A stretch of 31,351 nucleotides of DNA from Bacteroidales bacterium UBA1309. GTDB taxonomy: Bacteria > Bacteroidota > Bacteroidia > Bacteroidales > Dysgonomonadaceae. The stretch is from NCBI GenBank assembly GCA_002307185.1, contig DBTT01000028.1:1-31351 (forward strand), given 5' to 3'. Positions 15,940 through 24,200 of the stretch are shown piece by piece. The notes beneath the pieces are model-generated. The model was given only the letters and a program-made list of their open reading frames with translations. It made no database searches and was not told the origin of the DNA. Made by a program: the position numbers and the translations under genes. Within the stretch, counting starts at the first letter, position 1. Every line of letters begins with the position of its first letter.

Positions 15940-16956
15940 CTATGCCTTGTCTTTCAATGCTTGGAAAATCAAACCTTCGAGTTCTTCTGCCAATTCGGGA
16001 TTGTCTTTCACCACTTGTTTGGCAGCATCGCGGCCTTGAGCGATTTTGGTGTCGTTGTAGCTGTACCACGAACCACTTTTCTTCACAATGCCTAATTCGG
16101 AACCTAAATCGATGATCTCACCACTTTTGGAGATTCCTTCTCCGTACATGATGTCGAACTCTGCCTTCCGGAAAGGAGGGGCCACTTTGTTTTTCACCAC
16201 TTTCACACGGGTGGAACTACCTTTCACTTCATCACCGTCTTTCAATTGTCCGATTTTACGGATGTCGAGACGAACAGAAGCGTAAAATTTCAAGGCATTA
16301 CCTCCGGTGGTTGTTTCAGGATTGCCGAACATCACACCGATCTTGTCGCGCAACTGGTTGATAAAAATACAAGTTGTGTTTGTCTTGCTGATTGTTCCAG
16401 TAAGTTTACGCAAAGCTTGCGACATCAAACGGGCTTGCAACCCCATTTTAGAATCTCCCATTTCGCCTTCCAACTCGGCTTTGGGTGTGAGCGCAGCCAC
16501 GGAGTCGATGACAATGATGTCGATAGCTGACGAACGGATTAGTTGCTCGGTGATTTCGAGAGCCTGTTCGCCACTGTCGGGTTGTGAAATCCACAGATTA
16601 TCAATATCCACGCCCAATTTTTCCGCATAAAAGCGGTCGAAGGCATGTTCTGCATCGATGAAAGCAGCTATTCCGCCAGCCTTCTGAGCTTCCGCAATGG
16701 CATGGATGGCCAATGTGGTTTTACCGGACGATTCCGGGCCGAATATTTCAATCACGCGACCACGGGGGTATCCCCCAACGCCCAACGCAACATTCAATCC
16801 GATCGAGCCAGTGGAGATAACGGCTACGTCTTCCACTTTTTCGTCGCCCATCTTCATGATGGATCCTTTGCCGAAGTTTTTTTCTATTTTGTCTGTCGCG
16901 GCCAATAGGGCCTTCATTTTCTCGTTGCTTGGTGTAGCTTTCTGTTCTTCCGCCAT
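15940..16956 (-). CDS. recA: Recombinase RecA
   Basis: A 338-residue ATP-dependent strand-exchange protein for homologous recombination and the SOS response. The Walker A motif GPESSGKT is at residues 73-80, followed by the MAW-type EIFGPESS context. Other features are IDAEHAFD around 100, the Walker B strand IIVIDSVAALTP, the L1 loop with GEMGDSKMGLQARLMSQALRK, and the L2 region INQLRDKIGVMFGNPETTTGG. It is full length with no insertion or intein. It follows bcp after 35 nt on the same strand, an arrangement familiar in Bacteroidales, and appears to share its promoter. Confidence 0.98.
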   Translation of the reverse strand: MAEEQKATPSNEKMKALLAATDKIEKNFGKGSIMKMGDEKVEDVAVISTGSIGLNVALGVGGYPRGRVIEIFGPESSGKTTLAIHAIAEAQKAGGIAAFIDAEHAFDRFYAEKLGVDIDNLWISQPDSGEQALEITEQLIRSSAIDIIVIDSVAALTPKAELEGEMGDSKMGLQARLMSQALRKLTGTISKTNTTCIFINQLRDKIGVMFGNPETTTGGNALKFYASVRLDIRKIGQLKDGDEVKGSSTRVKVVKNKVAPPFRKAEFDIMYGEGISKSGEIIDLGSELGIVKKSGSWYSYNDTKIAQGRDAAKQVVKDNPELAEELEGLIFQALKDKA

Positions 16957-16991
16957 AAAATATTTTTTGATTGTTTTTTTATTGTGTTATT

Positions 16992-17453
16992 TTAGTCTAT
17001 TCCAAGAATCTGCTCGGCATGTTCTTTTGTCTTAATTGATTTTGGATCAATTATTTCTTCTATCACCCCTTTTTCGTCCACGAGAAAAGTAGTGCGAAGG
17101 ATTCCCATATATTTGCGTCCGGCCATCGTTTTCTCTGCCCAAACGCCAAAAAGGCTCACCAATGTTTTGTCTGTATCGGCAATCAAGTCAAAAGGCAACT
17201 CGTACTTCGCAATGAACTTTTGATGAGATTGCTCGCTGTCAACACTTACTCCAAGTATTTTGTAGCCCTTTTGTATCAAATATTGATAGTTGTCCCTGAA
17301 ACTGCATGCCTCTGCTGTGCATCCAGGCGTGCTGTCTTTTGGATAAAAATACAACACCAACTTGCTTCCTGCAAAATCGGAAGCATTCATCGTTTTGCCC
17401 TCTTGGTTGATTCCCAACACTTCGGGTATCTTATCTCCAATCTGTAACCCCAT
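16992..17453 (-). CDS. bcp: Thiol peroxidase / thioredoxin-dependent peroxiredoxin (BCP type)
   Basis: A 153-residue peroxiredoxin of the BCP/PrxQ subfamily that reduces peroxides using thioredoxin. The active site reads YFYPKDSTPGCTAEAC, with peroxidatic Cys45 and resolving Cys50 in the five-residue spacing of this subfamily. The strand ILGVSVDSEQSHQKF and the arginine-containing RTTFLVDEKG are also typical. It precedes recA by 35 nt. A -7 box at 17500-17507 supplies the likely promoter. Confidence 0.95.
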   Translation of the reverse strand: MGLQIGDKIPEVLGINQEGKTMNASDFAGSKLVLYFYPKDSTPGCTAEACSFRDNYQYLIQKGYKILGVSVDSEQSHQKFIAKYELPFDLIADTDKTLVSLFGVWAEKTMAGRKYMGILRTTFLVDEKGVIEEIIDPKSIKTKEHAEQILGID

Positions 17454-17499
17454 AATTATATCAACTTATTATCTGATTTGCCTGCAATAGAATTTTAGT

Positions 17500-17507
17500 C
17501 AAAGATA
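17500..17507 (-). promoter_or_regulatory. -7 promoter box for bcp-recA
   Basis: On the minus strand this reads TATCTTTG, matching TAnnTTTG, 46 bases before the bcp start. A transcript would begin near 17493. The -33 element is not clear. Confidence 0.55.
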
Positions 17508-17661
17508 ATTTATTATAAACAGAAAAAACGCAATCTTTTCAGATAAATTAAACTGGATGGGGAGGAAAAATTCACAGTCAAAAATCAATTCGTTGAGAAA
17601 TTGCTATTTGACGGTGAATGGGTATTATGGAACTCAAAACTTTAGTCAGTTTTCGCTTGAC

Positions 17662-17898
17662 TCATTCCTCCTTTTTGGGATAAACAACATGCGTTTGGAG
17701 GTGTTTTTCGAGGCCATGTTTGCCATCGGCTGCCCAAATTTCCGATTTGTGCCAGCCGGCATGGAATCCTTGCATGGCTTCAAAGTTTTTACGATTCACG
17801 TAAGTTTGGTCGAATTTCAATGAACGGATCAATTTGAATTTAGGATCTAGGTTCTGTGTATAAATCGACGAAGTGAGGCCGTATTCGCAATTCTGCAT
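17662..17898 (-). pseudogene. Remnant of an aldehyde dehydrogenase (C-terminal fragment)
   Basis: The 78-codon frame aligns by eye with the last 80 residues of lactaldehyde/aldehyde dehydrogenases of the AldA type. Matching phrases are CEYGLTSSIYTQNLD, a KFDQTYVNRKNFEAMQGFHAG block and ADGKHGLEKHLQTHVVY. The cofactor-binding domain and catalytic cysteine are absent; upstream sequence (17899-18009) does not continue the match. Within the fragment the usually invariant KSGIGG reads KSEIWA, a sign of decay. The fragment lies between bcp and queG. It is very probably a dead remnant, not a functional small protein. Confidence 0.75.
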
Positions 17899-18009
17899 GG
17901 TAACGGATCAACTGGTAAACAAGCTAAAAACTATTTCGGTTGGATATATAGTGAAAATTTATGACTTTGGAGTGCATAGATCAGAACTTGCAGCAAGAAG
18001 ATCATATTG

Positions 18010-18945
18010 TTACTCAATAAGGGCCTGTATGTTGCGAATCAAGCCTTTGTGTTTTGCTCTTTTCACCGCCGAGCGCTTGAAAATTCGTTTGAAATCTTCT
18101 TCATCCATGGCTGCTATTTTTTCGGCGGTCAATTCCAAGAATTCATTGGATGGGAGAAAATCGGGGGTAGAATGTGGAGTTGCATACTTGTTCCAGGGAC
18201 ATACTTGTTGGCAAATGTCACACCCATAGACCCGGTTGCTCAAATTCGGGACAATGTTTTGGTCAATTTTGTCTGATTTGTTTTCAATGGTTTGATAAGA
18301 AATGCATTTGCCTGCATCTAAGCACCTGTTTTCTTTCAATGCCCCTGTCGGACAGGCATCAATACATTTCCGGCATCTGCCGCAAAGAGACTTTTCCTGT
18401 GGTTTGTCGTAGGCCAGTTCAATGTCAACAATCAGTTCGCCAAGAAAAAAATACGAGCCTTTTCCGGGAATAATCAAAAGGGTGTTTCTCCCTTTGTAGC
18501 CAATTCCTGCACGGGCTGCCCAGTGGGATTCCATCACGGGAGCAGAGTCGGTGAAGCAACGGCCTGTTACATCCGGGAAAAGTGTTTTGACGAAATTAAA
18601 AAGAACCGACAATTTTTCTTTCACCACTTCGTGATAATCGCGTCCGTAGGCATAATAGGCAAATTGGGGAACATCCTCCGGTTGTTTCCGCTCCGGATAG
18701 TAATTCAAAGCCACCGAAATAATGGATTTCGCATTGTCAACCAGCAAAGTGGGGTCGAAACGCTTTTCATGGTTCCGGTCTAGGTAGTCCAACGAAGCAT
18801 GAAACTCATTAGCCAGCCATTCTCGATAGCGGCTTTCTGACTCACCGCCCACGTATTCCGCCTTGCACATGCCGCAAGCCGAAAAACCAATCGACAATGC
18901 CTTTTCTTTGATAAGCTGGGTGTATTCCTGAATCCTGTCATTCAT
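18010..18945 (-). CDS. queG: Epoxyqueuosine reductase QueG
   Basis: A 311-residue cobalamin-dependent enzyme catalysing the last step of queuosine synthesis in tRNA, reducing epoxyqueuosine. Two ferredoxin-like 4Fe-4S cluster motifs are seen: CGRCRKCIDACP (Cys188, 191, 194, 198) and CDICQQVCPWN (Cys242, 245, 249), with further cysteines at 208 and 214. The block DSAPVMESHWAARAGIGYKGRNTLL (split here across residues 133-157) is the QueG signature, with Asp133 the probable catalytic acid. The HEAT-like C-terminal extension of longer homologues is short here. It is divergent from the tRNA-Leu gene. Confidence 0.95.
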   Translation of the reverse strand: MNDRIQEYTQLIKEKALSIGFSACGMCKAEYVGGESESRYREWLANEFHASLDYLDRNHEKRFDPTLLVDNAKSIISVALNYYPERKQPEDVPQFAYYAYGRDYHEVVKEKLSVLFNFVKTLFPDVTGRCFTDSAPVMESHWAARAGIGYKGRNTLLIIPGKGSYFFLGELIVDIELAYDKPQEKSLCGRCRKCIDACPTGALKENRCLDAGKCISYQTIENKSDKIDQNIVPNLSNRVYGCDICQQVCPWNKYATPHSTPDFLPSNEFLELTAEKIAAMDEEDFKRIFKRSAVKRAKHKGLIRNIQALIE

Positions 18946-19041
18946 CTTGTTGCAATATTACGAATTTTCAGAGGAAAAGACAAATAGAATCGTTTTCGAA
19001 TAAATTTGGTGAGATGGTACTTGCTTTTTGAAAAAATACAT

Positions 19042-19049
19042 TATCTTTG
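19042..19049 (+). promoter_or_regulatory. -7 promoter box of tRNA-Leu
   Basis: TATCTTTG matches TAnnTTTG and lies 21 bases before the tRNA 5' end. A weak -33 TTG is at 19021-19023. Confidence 0.6.
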
Positions 19050-19070
19050 CACTCGCTAAACTAAAAAGCT

Positions 19071-19152
19071 GCGGATGTGGCGTAATTGGTAGCCGCGCCA
19101 GACTTAGGATCTGGTGCCGAGAGGCGTGGGGGTTCGAGTCCCTTCATCCGCA
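19071..19152 (+). tRNA. tRNA-Leu (anticodon UAG)
   Basis: The acceptor stem GCGGATG (19071-19077) pairs with CATCCGC (19145-19151), with A as discriminator. The anticodon stem CCAGA/TCTGG encloses the loop CTTAGGA, giving anticodon TAG for CUA-type leucine codons. A long variable arm (TGCCGAGAGGCGT) is present, as in class II tRNAs, and the T-arm contains GGTTCGAGTCC. The 3' CCA is not encoded in full. Confidence 0.95.
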
Positions 19153-19153
19153 C

Positions 19154-19186
19154 AAAAGCCATCAGAAGTTCTCTGGTGGCTTTTTA
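19154..19186 (+). terminator. Terminator of tRNA-Leu
   Basis: AAAAGCCATCAGA pairs with TCTGGTGGCTTTT across a five-base loop (one mismatch), then continues into T residues. It begins within a few bases of the tRNA 3' end. Confidence 0.75.
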
Positions 19187-19312
19187 TGTTTTTTTGAATG
19201 CCGTTATTTCGGAATATGCCAGAGTGGTTATTCTCCATGCATCGGGTTGATGTTTTGAGCAGGTGGGGAAATATATGGAGATTTAATCTTCAAATCATTT
19301 TAAAAAAATCAT

Positions 19313-19342
19313 TTTGTAATCCAATAATTATCCCTATCTTTG
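19313..19342 (+). promoter_or_regulatory. Promoter of the carAB leader
   Basis: TTTG at 19313-19316, an 18-base spacer and TATCTTTG at 19335-19342 form a good Bacteroidota promoter. Transcription would begin near 19349, giving a leader of about 168 nt before carA. Confidence 0.65.
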
Positions 19343-19379
19343 CATTTCAGATATTCACACGGCGATTCTTGAGTATTTG

Positions 19380-19452
19380 ATGAAAAAGAAACAAAAAAAT
19401 AAAATATAACAACGAGGGAACAGGTACGAAGGTATCGAGTTCCTTTTTTTTA
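19380..19452 (+). promoter_or_regulatory. carAB leader: possible 9-codon leader peptide and intrinsic terminator (attenuator)
   Basis: An intrinsic terminator sits in the leader: GGAAC(19417-19421)/GTTCC(19439-19443) stacked on GGTAC/GTATC with loop GAAG, then eight or more T to about 19450. Six bases before it ends a 9-codon frame, ATG at 19380 to TAA at 19409, encoding a lysine-rich peptide. A terminator between promoter and carA implies either attenuation of carAB or a short independent RNA of about 100 nt. The peptide may be chance in an A-rich stretch. Confidence 0.5.
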
Positions 19453-19516
19453 TATATTTACCTGTTTTTTTATTCGCAATAGCTAAGTTATTTGAACATA
19501 TATATTTAAACAGCAG

Positions 19517-20599
19517 ATGCAAGCAGACAAACCTGTTCAGTTGATTCTTGATGACGGAACGATTTTTGAAGGGAAATCTTTCGGTGCAGAAAAGGCCGTT
19601 GGTGGTGAAGTGGTCTTCAACACGGCAATGGTGGGATATCCCGAGAGTTTGACCGACCCATCCTATCTGGGTCAGATTTTGACAATTACTTATCCTTTGG
19701 TTGGGAATTATGGGGTTCCAGATGACACCTTCTCCAACGGGATTTCAGATTTTTATGAATCTGAGAAGATTCAAGTTACCGGCTTAATCGTTTCCGAATA
19801 CTCTAAAGACTATTCGCATTGGAATGCGAAAAAAAGTTTGGGAGATTGGTTGATTGAGAATGATATCCCAGGAGTGTATGGGATAGACACCCGCGAGCTG
19901 ACTAAAATCTTGCGTGAGAAAGGTTCCATGAAAGGAAAAATCGTTTTCAGCAGTGCTGACGAGATTGATTTTGTGGATCCCGACAAAGAAAACCAAGTGG
20001 CAAAAGCAAGTTGCAAGGAGGTTATCACGTATGGAGATGGCGATTTGAAAATTGTTTTGGTGGATTGCGGGGTGAAGCACAACATCATCCGCTGCCTGCT
20101 TAAACGCAACGTGACGGTGATTCGAGTCCCATGGGATTACGATTTCAACCAATTGGAATGGGATGGTTTGTTCATATCCAATGGTCCCGGAAATCCAGAC
20201 TATTGCGATGCTACAGTGCTAAACATCAGCAAGGCAATGGAAAGCGACAAGCCGATCTGCGGCATATGTATGGGAAACCAATTGTTGGCCAAAGCGGGTG
20301 GAGCCTTCACCTACAAATTGAAATACGGTCATCGAAGCCACAACCAACCGGTGAAAATGGTGGGTACGAACAAATGTTTCATCACGTCACAAAATCACGG
20401 TTTTGCGGTGGCAAATTCTTCTCTTGGAGCAGATTGGGAGCCACTCTTCATCAACCTGAATGACGGCACCAATGAAGGAATCCGGCACAAAACCAAACCT
20501 TTCTTCTCGGCTCAGTTCCATCCCGAAGCATCAAGCGGGCCCACTGACACGGAATTTCTTTTCGACATGTTCATCGATTATGTGAACGGAAAAAAATAA
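19517..20599 (+). CDS. carA: Carbamoyl-phosphate synthase, small (glutamine-hydrolysing) subunit
   Basis: A 360-residue glutamine amidotransferase subunit that releases ammonia for carbamoyl phosphate synthesis, feeding pyrimidine and arginine pathways. The N-terminal CPSase domain has FNTAMVGYPESLTDPSY (residues 34-50). The class I GATase domain carries nucleophile Cys251 in GICMGNQLL and the catalytic His335 and Glu337 in FHPEASSGP. The cysteine environment GICMGNQ differs from the more common GICLGHQ, as in other Bacteroidota copies. It is 34 nt before carB on the same strand, forming an operon with it. Confidence 0.97.
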   Translation: MQADKPVQLILDDGTIFEGKSFGAEKAVGGEVVFNTAMVGYPESLTDPSYLGQILTITYPLVGNYGVPDDTFSNGISDFYESEKIQVTGLIVSEYSKDYSHWNAKKSLGDWLIENDIPGVYGIDTRELTKILREKGSMKGKIVFSSADEIDFVDPDKENQVAKASCKEVITYGDGDLKIVLVDCGVKHNIIRCLLKRNVTVIRVPWDYDFNQLEWDGLFISNGPGNPDYCDATVLNISKAMESDKPICGICMGNQLLAKAGGAFTYKLKYGHRSHNQPVKMVGTNKCFITSQNHGFAVANSSLGADWEPLFINLNDGTNEGIRHKTKPFFSAQFHPEASSGPTDTEFLFDMFIDYVNGKK

Positions 20600-20633
20600 T
20601 CAGACATTCATTCATCAAGACAAATTATTCAAC

Positions 20634-23600
20634 ATGGATAGCAGCATAAAAAAAGTTTTGGTACTTGGTTCTGGAGCATTGAAAATCGGTGAAGCGGGGG
20701 AATTCGATTATTCCGGTTCACAGGCATTAAAGGCTTTGAAAGAAGAAGGGATCGAGACCGTACTCATCAATCCAAACATTGCCACAGTGCAGACTTCGGA
20801 GGGTAGTGCCGACAAAATATACTTCCTTCCGATCACTCCTTATTTTGTGGAGAAAGTGATCCAGAAAGAAAGTCCGGATGGGATCTTGCTCGCATTTGGA
20901 GGTCAAACGGCATTGAACTGTGGTGTTCAACTTTACGAAAGTGGAATTCTTGAAAAATACAATATCCGGGTATTAGGTACTCCTGTTCAGGCGATTATCG
21001 ACACCGAGGATCGTGAGCTTTTCGTCAGAAAGCTCGACCAGATAGATGTGAAGACGATCAAAAGCATGGCGGTTGAAAACCTGGAAGATGCCGTGACAGC
21101 AGCCAAGGAATTGGGTTACCCGATCATTGTTCGTGCGGCTTATGCTCTCGGAGGTTTGGGGTCTGGATTTTGTGACAACGAGGCCGAATTGCGTGTGTTG
21201 GCTGAAAAGGCTTTTGCATTCTCCCCTCAGTTGCTGGTCGAAAAATCCCTAAAAGGCTGGAAAGAAGTAGAATACGAAGTGGTGCGTGACCGTTACGACA
21301 ACTGTATGACGGTGTGTAACATGGAAAACTTTGACCCGCTCGGCATCCATACAGGCGAAAGTATTGTGGTGGCTCCTTCGCAAACACTGACCAACTCGGA
21401 ATACCATAAACTGCGTGAACTTTCCATCCGCATTGTGAAACACATCGGTATTGTGGGTGAATGTAACGTGCAATATGCGTTTGACCCGAACTCCGAAGAC
21501 TACCGCGTGATCGAGGTAAATGCCCGCTTGAGCCGTTCTTCTGCATTGGCTTCCAAAGCAACTGGCTATCCATTGGCTTTCGTGGCTGCCAAACTTGGAC
21601 TGGGATACGGCCTATTCGAATTGAAAAACAATGTCACCAAATCCACCTGCGCTTTCTTCGAGCCAGCTTTGGATTATGTGGTGGTGAAGATTCCACGCTG
21701 GGATTTAGGCAAGTTTCACGGAGTTTCCAGAGAAATCGGCTCCAGCATGAAGTCTGTGGGCGAGATTATGTCCATCGGGCGCACCTTTGAAGAAGCAATA
21801 CAGAAAGGTTTGCGGATGATTAATGTGGGTGTCCATGGATTTGTAGGAAATAAGGAATTGAAGATTGAAAATGATCTGGAGGAAGCCCTTCGGAATCCTA
21901 CCGACAAACGTATCTTTTGCATTGAAAAGGCTTTTGGCCTGGATTATACCATCGACCAGATTCATGAATTGACCAAAATAGACAGGTGGTTTCTTCAGAA
22001 ATTGAAATATATCTACGAATGTTCCAAGGAGCTTGAAAAAATAGATGACATTCATTCTCTTTCCCTTGAATTGCTCAGAACTGCTAAGAAAATGGGATTC
22101 TCCGATTTTCAGATTGCAAAAATAGTCAGGAAAGATCCCGATGCGATTGATACGGCCGCACAGGAAATACGCCGGATCCGCAAGCAGAACGGTATTGTTC
22201 CGGTGGTCAAACAAATTGACACCTTGGCTGCCGAATACCCTGCGCAAACGAATTATCTTTACCTGACATACAACGGCACAGCAAACGATGTGAAATACCT
22301 CGGCGACCACCGCTCGGTGATCGTGCTTGGTTCGGGAGCTTACCGCATTGGTTCGTCTGTGGAATTTGACTGGTGTTCGGTGAATGCCCTGCAAGCCATA
22401 CAGCGCGAAGGATGGCGTTCGGTGATGATAAACTACAATCCGGAAACCGTTTCCACCGACTACGACATGTGCGACCGCCTTTATTTCGACGAACTGACTT
22501 TTGAGCGGGTGATGGACATTATCGAGTTGGAAAACCCTCACGGAGTGATTCTTTCGGTGGGAGGACAAATTCCAAATAACCTCGCAATGCGTCTGGATGG
22601 CGAGAAAGTAAATATTTTGGGAACAACGGCTCAAAGCATCGACAATGCAGAAAACCGCCACAAGTTCTCCAGCATGTTGGACAAATCGCATATCGACCAG
22701 CCACGTTGGCTAGAGTTGACTTCGATAGACGACATCAAAGGTTTCGTGGACGAAGTGGGCTACCCCGTCCTGGTGCGTCCTTCCTACGTGCTTTCGGGGG
22801 CAGCGATGAATGTATGCTCTAACGATGACGAATTGGTGAATTTCCTTCAACTGGCGGCAGATGTTTCGAAGCAATACCCGGTGGTTGTAAGTGAATTTAT
22901 TGAGAATGCAAAAGAAGTGGAAATTGACGCTGTGGCCGACAAGGGAGAGATCATCGCTTATGCCATCTCGGAACACGTTGAGTTTGCCGGTGTCCATTCT
23001 GGAGATGCCACGATTCAATTTCCTGCACAGCGCTTGTATATCGAAACCGTTCGCCGGATCAAGAAAATTGCCCGTCAAATAGCGAAGGAACTGAATATAT
23101 CCGGGCCATTCAATATCCAATTTTTGGCAAAGGACAACGACATCAAGGTGATCGAATGTAACTTGCGTGCATCGCGCTCGTTCCCGTTTGTTTCCAAAGT
23201 CCTGAAATTGAATTTCATCGACTTGGCAACGAAAATCATGCTTGGCAAGAAAGTTGAAAAGCCTAACAAGAATGATTTTGACCTAGACTATGTCGGGATC
23301 AAAGCTTCCCAGTTTTCATTCTCCCGCTTGCAGAAGGCCGATCCGATTTTAGGTGTGGATATGGCTTCTACGGGTGAAGTTGGATGTATCGGCTCTACTT
23401 TCCACGATGCGATGCTCAAATCCATGCTTTCGGTTGGACATCGGATTCCGAAGAAGAACGTGCTGTTCTCCACCGGACCAGTCAAATCCAAAGTGGGACT
23501 TTTGGAAGCAGCTCAGTTGCTCCATAAAAACGGTTACACCATTTATGCGACTGGGGGTTCTCACCGCTTTTTGTTGGAAAATGAAATTCCTTCTATACAA

Positions 23601-23855
23601 GTGTATTGGCCTAATGACGATCAAAAACCCAATGCTTTGGAGATGATCCAAAACAAAGAGCTGGACTTAGTGGTCAATATTCCAAAGAATTTCACGGCCA
23701 GCGAATTGGACAACGGATACAAAATTCGTCGTGCCGCAATTGATTTCAATGTGCCTCTGCTCACTAATTTCCGATTGGCCTCTGCATTTATCCAGTCGTT
23801 CTGCCTGTTGGATGTGGATCAGATTGAGATTAAAGCTTGGAACGAATATGAGTAA
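20634..23855 (+). CDS. carB: Carbamoyl-phosphate synthase, large subunit
   Basis: A 1073-residue enzyme of normal full length. It consists of two homologous ATP-grasp halves (about residues 1-400 and 555-935), an oligomerisation region between them, and a C-terminal methylglyoxal synthase-like regulatory domain (about 940-1073). Characteristic segments are VLGSGALKIGEAGEFDYSG at the start and its duplicate VLGSGAYRIGSSVEFDW near residue 565, the glycine-rich RAAYALGGLGSGF and RPSYVLSGAAM, and ECNVQYAFDP / PFNIQFLAKD metal-site strands. The final domain includes YATGGSHRFL. It combines bicarbonate, ammonia from CarA and two ATP. Confidence 0.97.
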   Translation: MDSSIKKVLVLGSGALKIGEAGEFDYSGSQALKALKEEGIETVLINPNIATVQTSEGSADKIYFLPITPYFVEKVIQKESPDGILLAFGGQTALNCGVQLYESGILEKYNIRVLGTPVQAIIDTEDRELFVRKLDQIDVKTIKSMAVENLEDAVTAAKELGYPIIVRAAYALGGLGSGFCDNEAELRVLAEKAFAFSPQLLVEKSLKGWKEVEYEVVRDRYDNCMTVCNMENFDPLGIHTGESIVVAPSQTLTNSEYHKLRELSIRIVKHIGIVGECNVQYAFDPNSEDYRVIEVNARLSRSSALASKATGYPLAFVAAKLGLGYGLFELKNNVTKSTCAFFEPALDYVVVKIPRWDLGKFHGVSREIGSSMKSVGEIMSIGRTFEEAIQKGLRMINVGVHGFVGNKELKIENDLEEALRNPTDKRIFCIEKAFGLDYTIDQIHELTKIDRWFLQKLKYIYECSKELEKIDDIHSLSLELLRTAKKMGFSDFQIAKIVRKDPDAIDTAAQEIRRIRKQNGIVPVVKQIDTLAAEYPAQTNYLYLTYNGTANDVKYLGDHRSVIVLGSGAYRIGSSVEFDWCSVNALQAIQREGWRSVMINYNPETVSTDYDMCDRLYFDELTFERVMDIIELENPHGVILSVGGQIPNNLAMRLDGEKVNILGTTAQSIDNAENRHKFSSMLDKSHIDQPRWLELTSIDDIKGFVDEVGYPVLVRPSYVLSGAAMNVCSNDDELVNFLQLAADVSKQYPVVVSEFIENAKEVEIDAVADKGEIIAYAISEHVEFAGVHSGDATIQFPAQRLYIETVRRIKKIARQIAKELNISGPFNIQFLAKDNDIKVIECNLRASRSFPFVSKVLKLNFIDLATKIMLGKKVEKPNKNDFDLDYVGIKASQFSFSRLQKADPILGVDMASTGEVGCIGSTFHDAMLKSMLSVGHRIPKKNVLFSTGPVKSKVGLLEAAQLLHKNGYTIYATGGSHRFLLENEIPSIQVYWPNDDQKPNALEMIQNKELDLVVNIPKNFTASELDNGYKIRRAAIDFNVPLLTNFRLASAFIQSFCLLDVDQIEIKAWNEYE

Positions 23856-23883
23856 GTGAGAATACATATTTTCATATAATTTG

Positions 23884-23920
23884 AAGAGGCTGCCCCGTAT
23901 CATCATGGAGCAGCCTCTTT
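23884..23920 (+). terminator. Terminator of carAB
   Basis: A perfect 10-bp inverted repeat AAGAGGCTGC(23884-23893)/GCAGCCTCTT(23910-23919) followed by TTCTCGTTTC. It lies 29 bases past the carB stop. Confidence 0.75.
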
Positions 23921-24150
23921 CTCGTTTCTAATACAATTATCGGATTGTCCATGCTTTTCCAAAATATAGAAGTATAAACACCACATCCAATGTGAGCTAC
24001 CGAAAATGATGCTCGATCTTTTTTTGTTCCTTTTGCCATATGCTTTTATTTTCTTAGTAAATACTTCTATATGTCAATCTAAATCCGATAGAATCTTTCT
24101 TTTTTATCCTTTTTAGGAAGAATCATACGCTCTTTATTCTATTAAAAGAA
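23921..24150. other. AT-rich spacer upstream of the peptidase gene
   Basis: No gene is seen. The sequence is T-rich on the plus strand and ends at the -7 box of the next gene. Confidence 0.5.
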
Positions 24151-24158
24151 TACTTTTG
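24151..24158 (+). promoter_or_regulatory. -7 promoter box of the dacB-like gene
   Basis: TACTTTTG matches TAnnTTTG, 43 bases before the ATG at 24201; the expected transcript start is near 24165. Confidence 0.6.
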
Positions 24159-24200
24159 CAAAAGAGATAGCAGCTAATTTCAGATTGCTTAAAAAAACAC

